Shown: positions 26,882 through 35,829, numbered from the stretch's first letter. The stretch is DNA of 64,000 bases from Streptomyces canus (GCF_030816965.1 NZ_JAUSYQ010000002.1:1364001-1428000), one strand, 5' to 3'. Program-made: numbers and translations. The notes: generated by a model not told the origin, from the sequence alone.

Positions 26882-28321
26882 TCAGCGCACCGGCATCGCG
26901 AGGTACTGGTACTCCAGGAACTCGTCGATCCCGACCCGGCCGCCCTCACGGCCCAGCCCGGACTGCTTGACCCCACCGAAGGGCGCGGCCGGGTTGGAGA
27001 CGAGGCCGGTGTTGAGGCCGACCATGCCGACCTCCAGGCGCTCGCTGACGCGCAGGGCGCGGTCCAGGCCCTCGGTGAAGACGTAGCCGACCAGGCCCCA
27101 GGGGGTGTCGTTGGCGCGCCGGATCACCTCGTCCTCGTCGTCGAACGTGAGGATCGCGGCGACGGGACCGAAGATCTCCGTGTCCATGAGGCGGCTCTCG
27201 GGGGACACGTCCGTGAGCACGGTCGGCGGGTAGAAGCAGCCCGGCCCCTCCGGCGTACGGCCACCGACGAGGACCCGGGCACCGCGCTCCACCGCGTCGG
27301 CGACCAGAGCCTCCACCTTGCCCCGCCCTGTCCTGTCGATCAGCGGTCCGACATCGACACCGTCCCGCGTGCCGGGGCCCACGACGAGCACGCCCATGCG
27401 CTCGGCCAGACGCCGCCCGAACTCCTCCGCCACCGAGTGGTGCACGAAGAAACGGTTGGCGGCGGTGCACGCCTCGCCCATGTTGCGCATCTTGGCGACC
27501 ATCGCGCCGTCGACGGCCTTGTCCAGGTCGGCGTCCTCGAAGACGATGAACGGCGCGTTGCCGCCGAGCTCCATCGAGGTCCGTACGACCGCCTGCGCGC
27601 TCTGCGCCAGCAGCAGCTGCCCGACGGCGGTGGAGCCGGTGAAGGAGAGTTTACGAATCCGCCCGCCGCGCAGGAGCGGTTCGCAGATCTCCCCCGCACG
27701 GGAGGTGGTGACGACGTTCAGCACGCCGTCCGGCAGCCCGGCCTCCTGGAGGATCGCGGCGAGGGCCAGGCTGGAGAGCGGGGTCTGCGGGGCGGGCTTG
27801 AGCACCATCGTGCAACCGGCGGCGATCGCCGGGCCGATCTTGCGGGTGCCCATGGCCAGGGGGAAGTTCCACGGAGTGATCAGCAGACAGGGGCCGACCG
27901 GGCGGCGGGAGAGCAGCATGCGGTTGCGGCCGTCCGGCAGGACGCCGGCACCGCCGTCGATACGGACGGCCTCCTCCGAGAACCAGCGGAAGAACTCCGC
28001 CGCGTACGCCACCTCTCCCCTGGCCTCGGCCAGCGGCTTGCCCATCTCGGCCGTCATCAGGTGAGCGAGCTCGTCCGTGCGGTCGAGGATGATCTCGTAG
28101 GCGCGGCGCAGGATCTCACTGCGGGCCCGAGGTGCCGTACGAGCCCACTCCTCCTGCGCCTGAACGGCCGCTTCCTCCGCGAGCCGGGCGTCCTTGGGAC
28201 CGGCGTCCGCGATGTGGCAGAGGATCTCGCCGGTCGCGGGGTCGTCGACGGGCATGGTGGCGCCGTCCGCGGCGTCCAGCCAGGCTCCGCCGATGAACAG
28301 CTGCGTGGGTGTGTCGGTCAT
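26882..28321 (-). CDS. gabD: Succinate-semialdehyde dehydrogenase
   Basis: 479 residues. NAD(P)-dependent oxidation of succinate semialdehyde to succinate, the second step of GABA breakdown. Aldehyde dehydrogenase marks: ITPWNFPLAMGTRKIGPA, base in MELGGNAPFIV, nucleophile in NMGEACTAANRFF, and TEIFGPVAAI. The length equals Escherichia coli GabD closely. GGAGAG lies 7 nt before the ATG, inside the end of the upstream broken gene (ATGA overlap). Its partner gabT is upstream on the same strand; the assignment rests on that pairing. Confidence 0.9.
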   Translation of the reverse strand: MTDTPTQLFIGGAWLDAADGATMPVDDPATGEILCHIADAGPKDARLAEEAAVQAQEEWARTAPRARSEILRRAYEIILDRTDELAHLMTAEMGKPLAEARGEVAYAAEFFRWFSEEAVRIDGGAGVLPDGRNRMLLSRRPVGPCLLITPWNFPLAMGTRKIGPAIAAGCTMVLKPAPQTPLSSLALAAILQEAGLPDGVLNVVTTSRAGEICEPLLRGGRIRKLSFTGSTAVGQLLLAQSAQAVVRTSMELGGNAPFIVFEDADLDKAVDGAMVAKMRNMGEACTAANRFFVHHSVAEEFGRRLAERMGVLVVGPGTRDGVDVGPLIDRTGRGKVEALVADAVERGARVLVGGRTPEGPGCFYPPTVLTDVSPESRLMDTEIFGPVAAILTFDDEDEVIRRANDTPWGLVGYVFTEGLDRALRVSERLEVGMVGLNTGLVSNPAAPFGGVKQSGLGREGGRVGIDEFLEYQYLAMPVR

Positions 28322-28882
28322 GAGGTCTCTCCTGATCGAGCGGCTTGATCGGCGGCGGGGTCGAGCAGTTCCGCCAGATGCAGAGCGCGGATGCCCCGGT
28401 CACCGGCGAGATGGTCGATCTGGGTGGCGCAGCTGAAGCCGTCGGCCACGAAAATCGGCCCGCCGGGCCTCGCCGATGGCGTCGAGGCGAGGCTTCGGCG
28501 TCAGGTCGGCGACGGCCATCGAGGTGCCGTAGTGCCGCGCCCCGAAGCCGAAGTTCCCGGCGAGGCCGCAGCAGCCCTCGGCCTCGCCGGCCTTGTCCAC
28601 GCCCAGTCGGCGCAGCAGGTCCGCCGGGCGGCGGCCCTTGACGGTCGCGTACGCGTGGCAGTGGGTCCAGGACGATGTCGTCCGGGAGCTCGCGGGGCGT
28701 CCAGTCGGCGGTGGCCAGGTCGGTCAGGGCGCCCGTGAAGGGATGAACGCGGTCGGCGACCCGGCGGGCGGCCTCCGTCCCGAGGAGCTCGGGCACGTCG
28801 CGCTACCCTGGCCGGTCTCCGCCCGCAGTCCGGGAGCGGTCGTGGCGAGTCGACCGACGAGGGACGCGAGAGGGTCGGTCAT
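28318..28882 (-). pseudogene. Collapsed FAD/Fe-S oxidase gene inside the gab operon
   Basis: Both ends of one large gene remain but the middle is gone. It opens with an ATG overlapping the gabT stop and encodes TDPLASLVGRLATTAPGL, a glycolate-oxidase-like N-terminus. It then jumps to C-terminal parts in shifting frames: ELLGTEAARRVADRV, later EAEGCCGLAGNFGFGARHYG (the CCG iron-sulfur/heterodisulfide-reductase-type motif) and VADGFSCATQIDHLAG ending at an in-frame stop that overlaps gabD. An intact member of this family runs to roughly 900-1000 codons, so about 80% is deleted, with at least two frameshifts. The terminal overlaps with gabT and gabD survive. Confidence 0.75.
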
Positions 28883-30147
28883 CGGTCCGCCGCTCCCGAT
28901 GTACCGGCCTCCACGGCACTCGCCCAGGCCTGAAGTCCTTCGTCCACCGCCGCCTCGTCGATCACGAGCGCCGGGATCATCCGCACGACCTGGTTCCAGG
29001 CACCGCACAGCAACAGCAGCAGGCCCTCGTCGACTGCGGCGCGCTGTACGCGGGCGGCGGTCTCGGGGTCCGGGCTGCCGTCCCCGGTGACGAACTCGCT
29101 GGCCAGCATCAGCCCGAGGCCGCGTACGTCCCCGATGGCCGGTGTCCGGTCGGCGACCGCCTCCAGGCCCTGCCGCAGCCGTGCTCCCATCGCCTCGGCG
29201 TTCTCGACGAGCTTCTCGTCCCGTACGACGTCGAGCGTGGCGCAGGCCGCCGCGCACGCCACCGCGTTGGCGCCGTACGTGCCGCCCTGCGAGCCCGGCC
29301 ACGCCTTCGCCATCAGCTCCTCGGAGGCCGCGATGCCGGACAGCGGGAAGCCGCTGGCCAGGCCCTTGGCGGTGACGAGGATGTCCGGGGTGACGCCGAA
29401 GTGGTCGTGTCCCCAGAAGCGGCCGGTGCGACCGACGCCGGTCTGCACCTCGTCCAGGATCAGCAGGAACCCGTGCCGGTCCGCCCGCTCCCGCAGGCCC
29501 TCCAGGAAAGCGCGGGTCGCGGGGACGTACCCGCCCTCGCCGAGCACCGGCTCCACGATGATCGCCGCCGTGTCTGCGGGCGACGAGATCGTCTGCAGCG
29601 TGTAGTCCAGCTCCTGGAGCGCGAAACGGGTGGCGGTCTCCTCGTCCCAGCCGTAGCGGTAGGCCGACGGGAAGGGAGTGACGACCACCCCGCTCATCAG
29701 CGGGGAGAAGCCGGACCGGAAGCGGGTGCCGGAGGTGGTCATCGCGGCGGCGGCCACGGTCCGGCCGTGGAAACCGCCGTGGCAGACCAGGATGTTCGGG
29801 CGGCCGGTGGCCTGCCGGGCCAGCCGCAGCGCCGCCTCCACGGCCTCGCTGCCGGAGTTCGTGAAGAACAGACTGTCCAGACCGGTCGGCAGCACCTCGC
29901 CGAGCTTGTCGACCAGCTGCCGCAGCGGCCGGTGCATGACCGTCGTGTACTGGCCGTGGATCAGCGTGCTCACCTGCTCCTGTGCCGCCGCCACGACCTT
30001 CGGGTGGCAGTGTCCGGTGCTGGTGACGCCGATCCCGGCGGTGAAGTCGAGGTAGCGGCGGCCGTCCTCGCCGTAGAGGTGGACGCCCTCGCCCCGGGCC
30101 GCCACGACGGGCGTGGCCTGGCGAAGGTGCGGCGACAGTGCGGTCAT
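28879..30147 (-). CDS. gabT: 4-aminobutyrate aminotransferase
   Basis: 422 residues, class-III PLP aminotransferase. Transfers the amino group of GABA to 2-oxoglutarate. Seen: FTNSGSEAVEAALRLAR and CHGGFHGRTVAAAAMTTSG for cofactor binding, ILDEVQTGVGRTGRFW with the conserved Asp, and Lys in VTAKGLASGFPLSG as Schiff-base site. GGAGACGACC precedes the ATG. It is first gene of gabT-(pseudogene)-gabD and is divergent from a PucR regulator. GABA specificity is inferred from the gabD pairing; other omega-amino acids remain possible. Confidence 0.9.
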   Translation of the reverse strand: MTALSPHLRQATPVVAARGEGVHLYGEDGRRYLDFTAGIGVTSTGHCHPKVVAAAQEQVSTLIHGQYTTVMHRPLRQLVDKLGEVLPTGLDSLFFTNSGSEAVEAALRLARQATGRPNILVCHGGFHGRTVAAAAMTTSGTRFRSGFSPLMSGVVVTPFPSAYRYGWDEETATRFALQELDYTLQTISSPADTAAIIVEPVLGEGGYVPATRAFLEGLRERADRHGFLLILDEVQTGVGRTGRFWGHDHFGVTPDILVTAKGLASGFPLSGIAASEELMAKAWPGSQGGTYGANAVACAAACATLDVVRDEKLVENAEAMGARLRQGLEAVADRTPAIGDVRGLGLMLASEFVTGDGSPDPETAARVQRAAVDEGLLLLLCGAWNQVVRMIPALVIDEAAVDEGLQAWASAVEAGTSGAADR

Positions 30148-30382
30148 GGTCGTCTCCGAGCCGTGGGTGGTGGGCTGCGTGGGTCTGCTCCCCTAGGCCG
30201 AGCATCCCGGGGCGCCGGAGCGGCGACAACGCCTGATCTGTCCAGCCCGGACGCGGAGTTCGGACGTTGTGTCAGGCCGCTCGGGCAGCGGCCCGCCACC
30301 GGGGGTTCGATGCCCCGCACGGGACGGCTCTTGCGCAGGTCAGCCCGGCTTGTCACAGTGTCCGGGCAGGGAGGGAGGCACT

Positions 30383-32038
30383 ATGGGCGAGAACGGCGTC
30401 GCCTTCTGGCCGCCGGACGCGGAGGACCTCGGCTCCGCCACGGCCGGCCGGCCGCTCACCGTGGCCGACGTTCTGGCCCTGCCCGTCCTGGCCATGGGGC
30501 AGCCGCAGGTCGTGACCGGCGTGACCCGGCTCGACCGACCCGTGCGCTGGGTCCACATCACCGAACTGACGGACCCGGCGTCCTTCCTCAAGGGCGGCGA
30601 ACTGGTCCTGACCACCGGTATGCCCCTGCCCGAGGATCCGAGCGCAGTACGCCGGTACGTGGACGAACTCACCGACGTCGGAGCCGCGGCCCTGGTCCTC
30701 GAGCTCGTACGCCGCTACCACCGCCCGCCGGACGCGCTCGTCCAGGCCTGCCGGGCCCGTGACCTGCCTCTCGTCACCCTCGCCAAGGACGTCAACTTCC
30801 TGGAGGTCACCCAGGTCGTCCACACGCTCCTGCTCGGCAACCAGACGGACGCGATGCGCCGGACCCAGCGGATCCACGAGGCATTCACCGGCCTGACGCT
30901 GCGGGGCGCGGGACCCGAGGACGTGGTGCGGGCGGCGGCGGAGATGAGCGGCCGCACGGTCGTGCTCGAGAACCTGGTGCACCAGGCGCTGATCTGCGAG
31001 GCCTCCGGCAGCACGGTCGAAGAGGCGCTCACCGACTGGGAACAGCGCTCCAGAGCCGTCCCGTCCCGCGAACGCACAGACGTGTGCGGTCCCGAGGGCT
31101 GGCTCGTGGCACCCGTGGAGTACCAGGGCGATCGCTGGGGCCGCGTGACCATGCTCCCGGACACCTCCGGGGTGCCGCCGGCCTTCGCCCCCGAGGACGT
31201 CACCGTTCTGGAGCGGACGGCGATGGCCCTGACCATCGCCCGTCTCATCCATGCCACGACCTGGGAACGCGCCGCGCACCGGAACGCCCTGCGCGACCTC
31301 GCCGAACAGCGCCACCACTCCCCCGAGGACGCCCGCGCCCGCGTCGCCGCGCTGGGCCTGCCCGCCGAGGGCGGATTCGTCGCAGTGCTGGTGGATCTAC
31401 GGAGGGCAGACGACAGCGCCGAGCCGGAGTCCCTCCTGTCCCAGGAACTACGGACCGCGGGCATGCCCGCACTCGTCGGCGCGCTGGCCCCCGGGCGGCT
31501 GGGCGTGCTGCTGGCACTGCGTCACTCGCGGTCCTGGCGGCCCACGGTGGAGCGGCTCAGCCGGGCCGCGCTCGGCCTGGACCCCGAGGCGGTCGTGAGC
31601 ATCGGTGCCGAGGTCGCGGACCTCTACGACGCCCCCCGTTCCTTCCGCGAGGCCGAACGCGTGGCCGAGTCCGCCCTGCCCGGGCTTGCCCTGCCCGACG
31701 GCAGGTCCTTCCACGAGCTGTCCGACATCGGCCTGCGCCGACTGCTGTACGCACTCCGCGAGGACATCCGCGTCCAGGACTACGCCGAGCGGCACCTCGG
31801 CCGTCTCGTCGACCACGACACCCGGCACGGCACCGACCTGCTGACGACCCTGCGCCACTACCTCGACGCGGCCGGCAACAAGACCACCGCCGCCCGTCGC
31901 GGGGACCTCTCCCGGGAAACCGTCTACCAACGCCTTCGCGCCATCGAGCGCATCCTCCACTGCGACCTCGAATCCGGCGAACAGCGCACCGAACTGCATG
32001 TGGCGCTGGCTGCACTTGATGTTCTGCGTGCGCGCTGA
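30383..32038 (+). CDS. PucR-family transcriptional regulator
   Basis: 551 residues. N-terminal PucR sensor-like domain (LTVADVLALPVLAMGQPQVVTGVTRLDRPVRWVHITEL, residues about 22-60) followed by GELVLTTGM, a middle GGDEF-like region, and a C-terminal helix-turn-helix of the CdaR/PucR type: LRHYLDAAGNKTTAARRGDLSRETVYQRLRAIERIL (residues about 490-525). The start MGENGVAF has GGGAGG 6 nt upstream. Divergent from gabT across 235 nt, so it most likely activates or represses the gab operon in response to GABA or a derivative. Confidence 0.88.
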   Translation: MGENGVAFWPPDAEDLGSATAGRPLTVADVLALPVLAMGQPQVVTGVTRLDRPVRWVHITELTDPASFLKGGELVLTTGMPLPEDPSAVRRYVDELTDVGAAALVLELVRRYHRPPDALVQACRARDLPLVTLAKDVNFLEVTQVVHTLLLGNQTDAMRRTQRIHEAFTGLTLRGAGPEDVVRAAAEMSGRTVVLENLVHQALICEASGSTVEEALTDWEQRSRAVPSRERTDVCGPEGWLVAPVEYQGDRWGRVTMLPDTSGVPPAFAPEDVTVLERTAMALTIARLIHATTWERAAHRNALRDLAEQRHHSPEDARARVAALGLPAEGGFVAVLVDLRRADDSAEPESLLSQELRTAGMPALVGALAPGRLGVLLALRHSRSWRPTVERLSRAALGLDPEAVVSIGAEVADLYDAPRSFREAERVAESALPGLALPDGRSFHELSDIGLRRLLYALREDIRVQDYAERHLGRLVDHDTRHGTDLLTTLRHYLDAAGNKTTAARRGDLSRETVYQRLRAIERILHCDLESGEQRTELHVALAALDVLRAR

Positions 32039-32185
32039 CACCTGCCTCCGGCAGAAAGGGGGGCCCTCGTTCCTCGAGCCCATCACGGAACGCCCGGATC
32101 AACCACACAACACGTACACACCCCCTACCAGGCAAAAGGTCCTGGTCAGCGTCCCGAGGGTAAACAAGTCGTTCCGTACTCCCCG

Positions 32186-32206
32186 TATAGTTGCGTTGTG
32201 AGCAAC
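32186..32206 (+). promoter_or_regulatory. Leaderless promoter with overlapping autoregulatory operator (second iclR)
   Basis: A TATAGT -10 hexamer (32186-32191) is 6 nt before the GTG start, with no ribosome site, implying a leaderless mRNA. The palindrome GTTGCGTTGTGAGCAAC (32190-32206) overlaps both the -10 and the start codon. It matches the betaine element GTTGCGT-N3-ACGCAAC except two bases in the right arm. Binding there would block transcription directly. Confidence 0.65.
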
Positions 32207-32995
32207 TACAACCCGGATAACGAAACGACAGGGTCGTCGAGCGGCGGGGTGCAGTCCGTCGACCGGGCCATTCACGTGATGGAGATCCTCGCCCAGCGCG
32301 GCGAGGCCGGCGTCAGCGAGGTGGCCGCCGAGATAGACGTTCACAAGTCCACGGCGTTCCGGCTCCTCGGCGCCCTGGAAGCGCGCGGCCTGGTGGAACA
32401 GGCGGGTGAGCGCGGCAAGTACCGTCTGGGTTTCGGCATCGTGCGCCTGGCCGGCGCGGTCACCGGACGCATCGACATCACCCAGCAGAGCCGCCCGGTC
32501 TGCGAGGACCTGGCGGAGGAGATCGGCGAGACCGTGAACCTCGCCGTGATGCAGGAGCGTTACGCGGTCAACCTCTACCAGGTGCGCGGCCCGGGTGCCG
32601 TCACCGCGCAGAACTGGGTCGGCCAACTGACCCCGTTGCACGCCACGTCGAGCGGCAAGATCCTGCTGGCCCACCTGCCCGCCAAGGAGCGCGCCGCGCT
32701 GTTGACCGAGACCGGCCTGAAGAAGGTCACCCCGCGCACCATCACCGCGAAGACGAAGCTCGAGAAGAACCTCGCCGAGGCCCGGGAGCGCGGTTACGCC
32801 TGGGCCCTGGAGGAGTTGGAGCTCGGCCTGCACGCCATGGCCGCGCCGGTCCGCGACCGGGACGGAGCGGTCATCGCGGCGCTCAGCGCCTCAGGACCCG
32901 CGTACCGGCTCTCCGAGGAGCGTCTCCACGAGCTCGCTCCGGTACTGGTCAAGGGCGCCGAGGAGATCAGCCACCGCATGGGTTACCTGGGCTGA
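32198..32995 (+). CDS. IclR-family regulator, paralogue 2
   Basis: 265 residues, with a winged helix-turn-helix (residues about 30-70) and an IclR effector domain (about 95-257). Same architecture and very high similarity to the IclR protein at 11351-12142, with an identical recognition segment DVHKSTAFRLLGALEA; effector domains differ more (for example SRPVCEDLAEEIGETVNLAV versus GRGICERLADKLGETMNIAV). It presumably binds the GTTGCGT-N3-ACGCAAC element, including one across its own start codon. Its 3' end overlaps the convergent Rieske oxygenase gene by 13 bp. Confidence 0.92.
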   Translation: MSNYNPDNETTGSSSGGVQSVDRAIHVMEILAQRGEAGVSEVAAEIDVHKSTAFRLLGALEARGLVEQAGERGKYRLGFGIVRLAGAVTGRIDITQQSRPVCEDLAEEIGETVNLAVMQERYAVNLYQVRGPGAVTAQNWVGQLTPLHATSSGKILLAHLPAKERAALLTETGLKKVTPRTITAKTKLEKNLAEARERGYAWALEELELGLHAMAAPVRDRDGAVIAALSASGPAYRLSEERLHELAPVLVKGAEEISHRMGYLG

Positions 32996-34110
32996 GCCCC
33001 CAGCCGGGCCTGGACCCAGTCGTGGAACTCGCCGATGTGGTGCTCGCTGGGCACCAGGACGCCACCCTTGGCGTACAGCCGTGAGCTCATCCCGGGCTGC
33101 GTGCGCTCGCACGCGTCGAAGTCCTGTCGGTTGACCCGGTCGAAGAGCTCCACCGACCTGCTGACGTCCTTGCCGCTCTCCACTACATGCGGTAGATACA
33201 GCCAGTCGCACTCGACGATGGTGCGGTCGGCCGCGACCGGGTACATCCGGTGGAAGATCACATGGTCGGGTACGAGGTTGATGAACACCTGCGGCCGCAC
33301 GGTGATCGCGTAGTAGCGGCGGTCCTGGTCCTCGGAGACTCCGGGAATGCGGTCCAGTCCCTCCGATCCGTCGACGGTGAAGCCCCTGACGTCCTCACCG
33401 AACTCCGCGCCGTGGCCCACGTAGTACTGGGCCGCGTATCCGTCGGCGAACTCCGGTAGCACCTCGGTGAGTTCGGGGTGGATCGTCGCGCAGTGGTAGC
33501 ACTCCATGAAGTTCTCGACGATGAGTTTCCAGTTCGCCTTCACGTCATAGACGATCCGCCGGCCGACCTCCAGCCCTCCGATGTCGTAGTGCTCGATCGA
33601 CTCGGCGTCGCCCAGGCGCGCGATCACGTCCTGGACGACCTCGTCGAAGGGCGGCGGGTCCTCCGCGAGGCACACCCACACATAGCCCAGCCATTCGCGC
33701 ACCGCCACGCTCGCGAGGCCGTACTCGGTACGGCCCACGTCCGGCATCTTCGTCAGGTTGGGCGCGGCGACGAGCTTGCCCGTCAGGTCGTACGTCCAGG
33801 CGTGGTACGGGCATTGGAAGGCTCGCTTGACCTCGCCGGACTCCTCGGTGCACAGCTTGGCGCCCCGGTGCCGGCAGACATTGAAGTAGGCGCGGATCGA
33901 GTTGTCCCGGGCCCGCGTGACGAGGATGCTCTCGCGGCCCACCTCAACTGTCTTGAAGGCGCCGGGTTTGGGCAGGTCAAGGGCGCGGACGGCGCAGAAC
34001 CACATCGCTTCGAAGATGCGCTCCTGCTCCTGGGCGAAGATCCCGGGATCCGTGTAGGAGGCGCCGGGGAGGGTGGCGATCAGACTGTCCGGCAGGCTGG
34101 TCGAGGTCAC
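32983..34110 (-). CDS. gbcA: Rieske non-haem iron oxygenase, glycine betaine monooxygenase-like
   Basis: 375 residues. Rieske cluster ligands in CRHRGAKLC and CPYHAW (C-x-H ... C-x2-H, residues about 73-95) and the mononuclear iron region NWKLIVENFMECYHCATIHPEL (about 190-211, two His; bridging Asp/Glu nearby). This matches GbcA-type enzymes that demethylate glycine betaine to dimethylglycine with release of formaldehyde. Assigned by this motif plus the genes around it; stachydrine or carnitine demethylases are relatives. The GTG start (34110) has GAGGAG 8 nt upstream. Encoded 88 nt after an FAD reductase and a Rieske ferredoxin on the same strand, presumably its electron chain. Confidence 0.85.
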   Translation of the reverse strand: MTSTSLPDSLIATLPGASYTDPGIFAQEQERIFEAMWFCAVRALDLPKPGAFKTVEVGRESILVTRARDNSIRAYFNVCRHRGAKLCTEESGEVKRAFQCPYHAWTYDLTGKLVAAPNLTKMPDVGRTEYGLASVAVREWLGYVWVCLAEDPPPFDEVVQDVIARLGDAESIEHYDIGGLEVGRRIVYDVKANWKLIVENFMECYHCATIHPELTEVLPEFADGYAAQYYVGHGAEFGEDVRGFTVDGSEGLDRIPGVSEDQDRRYYAITVRPQVFINLVPDHVIFHRMYPVAADRTIVECDWLYLPHVVESGKDVSRSVELFDRVNRQDFDACERTQPGMSSRLYAKGGVLVPSEHHIGEFHDWVQARLGAQPR

Positions 34111-34198
34111 AGTGCACTCCTCGGGGAACGTCGTGGACCGGTGATGCACGCCGGGACGAGCGGACGGCGTTCTGAACGGGGCGACAGCGGCGGTGCTG

Positions 34199-35359
34199 TC
34201 AGGCCGCGGCGGCGAGCTGCTTGCGCCAGCGCATGAACAGCCGCGGCTGATTCATCCCGAGCACGGCGACCGGATGACCGGAACGCCGGTAGACGGCCAG
34301 GACGTTGCGGTCGTCCCGGGCGCCTTCCTCGATCGTCACACTGTCGGCACCGGCGGCGTGACCGGCGAACTGGATCTTCACGCCGTACTGGTCCGACCAG
34401 AAGTAGGGCGGCCTCGGCGCGCTCGGTTCCACCGCGCCGCCCGCCAGCAGTGCGGTCACGGCGGCGTCGGGCCGCTCCCGTGCGCCGGTCCAGTGTTCGA
34501 CCCGGCGGTGCAGGCCCGCGCGCGGGTCGTACCAGGAGGCGCAGTCACCGACCGCGACCACACCGGCCAGGCTGGTGCGGCCGTCGGCGCCGCACTTGAC
34601 GCCGTCGTCGAGCTCGATGCCCGAGCCCGCGAGCCATGCGACGCACGGGCGGGCACCGACCCCCACCACCACGATGTCGGCGGGGACACTGCGGCCGTCC
34701 TCCAGCAGGACGGCCTCGACGCGGCTCTCGCCGCTCAGTCCCTTGACACCCACCCCGCACAGCAGCCGTACCCCGTGGTCCGCGTGGAGGGCGGAAACGA
34801 CTTTGCCCATGGTCTCGCCCAGCGGTCCGGCCAGCGGGGTCGGGGCCGCTTCGACCACGGTCACGTCGAGCCCGAGGGCGTACGCGGTGGAGGCGACCTC
34901 GGCGCCGATGAAGCCGCCGCCGATCACCACCAGCCGTCCCCCGAGGCTCAGTTCGTCGCGCAGGGCGCGGGCGTCGTCCAGGGTGCGCAGGGTGTGCACC
35001 CCGGCCAGGCCGTCCGTGCCGGGCAGGGTCCGGGCGGCGGCGCCGGTCGCTATGACGACGCCGTCCGCCCGTACCTCGCTGCCGTCGGCGAGCCGTACGG
35101 CGCGCCGGGGGCCGTCGAGACCGACGGCGCGGACACCGAGCAGCCACTGTGCCCGCAGGTCCTCGGCGTCCGGCTCCAGCGCGAGATCGGCCTCGGCCAG
35201 GGAGCCGGCCAGGAACTCCTTGGACAACGGGGGCCTGTCGTAGGGGCGGTGCAGTTCGTCGCCGATGACGACGAGCCGCCCGTCGTAGCCCTGTTTCCGC
35301 AGCGAGCGCGCCGCCGACAGACCGGCGAGCGAGGCGCCGACCACGGCGACCGTCCTCAC
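34199..35359 (-). CDS. FAD-dependent ferredoxin reductase (BphA4/rubredoxin-reductase type)
   Basis: 386 residues. Two dinucleotide folds: TVAVVGASLAGLSAARSLRKQG for FAD at the N-terminus and LVVIGGGFIGAEVASTAYALG for NAD(P)H near residue 145. GVVAVGDCASWYDP binds flavin, and PYFWSDQYGVKIQFAGH opens the C-terminal reductase domain typical of oxygenase-coupled ferredoxin reductases. The GTG start overlaps the ferredoxin stop (GTGA). It would pass electrons from NADH to the Rieske ferredoxin and on to the oxygenase encoded next. This differs from the GbcB-type single reductase known for betaine monooxygenases. Confidence 0.9.
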   Translation of the reverse strand: MRTVAVVGASLAGLSAARSLRKQGYDGRLVVIGDELHRPYDRPPLSKEFLAGSLAEADLALEPDAEDLRAQWLLGVRAVGLDGPRRAVRLADGSEVRADGVVIATGAAARTLPGTDGLAGVHTLRTLDDARALRDELSLGGRLVVIGGGFIGAEVASTAYALGLDVTVVEAAPTPLAGPLGETMGKVVSALHADHGVRLLCGVGVKGLSGESRVEAVLLEDGRSVPADIVVVGVGARPCVAWLAGSGIELDDGVKCGADGRTSLAGVVAVGDCASWYDPRAGLHRRVEHWTGARERPDAAVTALLAGGAVEPSAPRPPYFWSDQYGVKIQFAGHAAGADSVTIEEGARDDRNVLAVYRRSGHPVAVLGMNQPRLFMRWRKQLAAAA

Positions 35360-35718
35360 GCGGGTCCGCCGGCGAGCCGGGCCGCGACGCAGGGCGGCAG
35401 GTTGGGGGCGTCCAGGGACAGCCGGACGTAGATCATGCCGTCCTCGACGTGGACCTCGTGGGTGCGGACCGGGCGCTTGGCCGGCGGAGCGTCGACGGCA
35501 CCCGTCCGCAGGTCGAACTTCGAGGCGTGCAGCGGGCATTCGACCTCGCAGCCCTCCAGCCAGCCGTCGGCGAGCGAGGCGTCCTGATGGGTGCAGGTGT
35601 CGTCGATGGCGAAGACCTCGCCGTCGTCGGTGTGGAACACCGAGACCGGCGGATCGATGTCGAGCCGGTAGGCCTCGCCTCGAGGAAGGTCCACGAGACG
35701 GCACGCGGGAATCATCAT
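35356..35718 (-). CDS. Rieske-type [2Fe-2S] ferredoxin
   Basis: 120 residues. Complete Rieske motif CTHQDASLADGWLEGCEVECPLHASKF (C-x-H ... C-x2-H, residues about 42-68). No membrane segment, so a soluble electron carrier like BphF/CarAc. The first of two adjacent ATGs is used here; GAGG is 4 nt upstream of it and 7 nt before the second, so either is possible. First gene of the ferredoxin-reductase-oxygenase operon. Two copies of the betaine palindrome lie upstream. Confidence 0.92.
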   Translation of the reverse strand: MMIPACRLVDLPRGEAYRLDIDPPVSVFHTDDGEVFAIDDTCTHQDASLADGWLEGCEVECPLHASKFDLRTGAVDAPPAKRPVRTHEVHVEDGMIYVRLSLDAPNLPPCVAARLAGGPA

Positions 35719-35745
35719 GACACCTCGGTGCGTATAGCGAAACGG

Positions 35746-35762
35746 ATTGCGTTGAACGCAAC
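35746..35762. promoter_or_regulatory. Betaine-regulon palindrome, Rieske operon proximal site
   Basis: ATTGCGTTGAACGCAAC, one base from GTTGCGT-N3-ACGCAAC. It starts 28 nt upstream of the ferredoxin ATG. Confidence 0.7.
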
Positions 35763-35829
35763 GTCAGTCTGAGGGCGCCCACAAACCCTTGTCAAGGCGT
35801 CCAGAGGACGGACACACCCTTTGTTCCAC

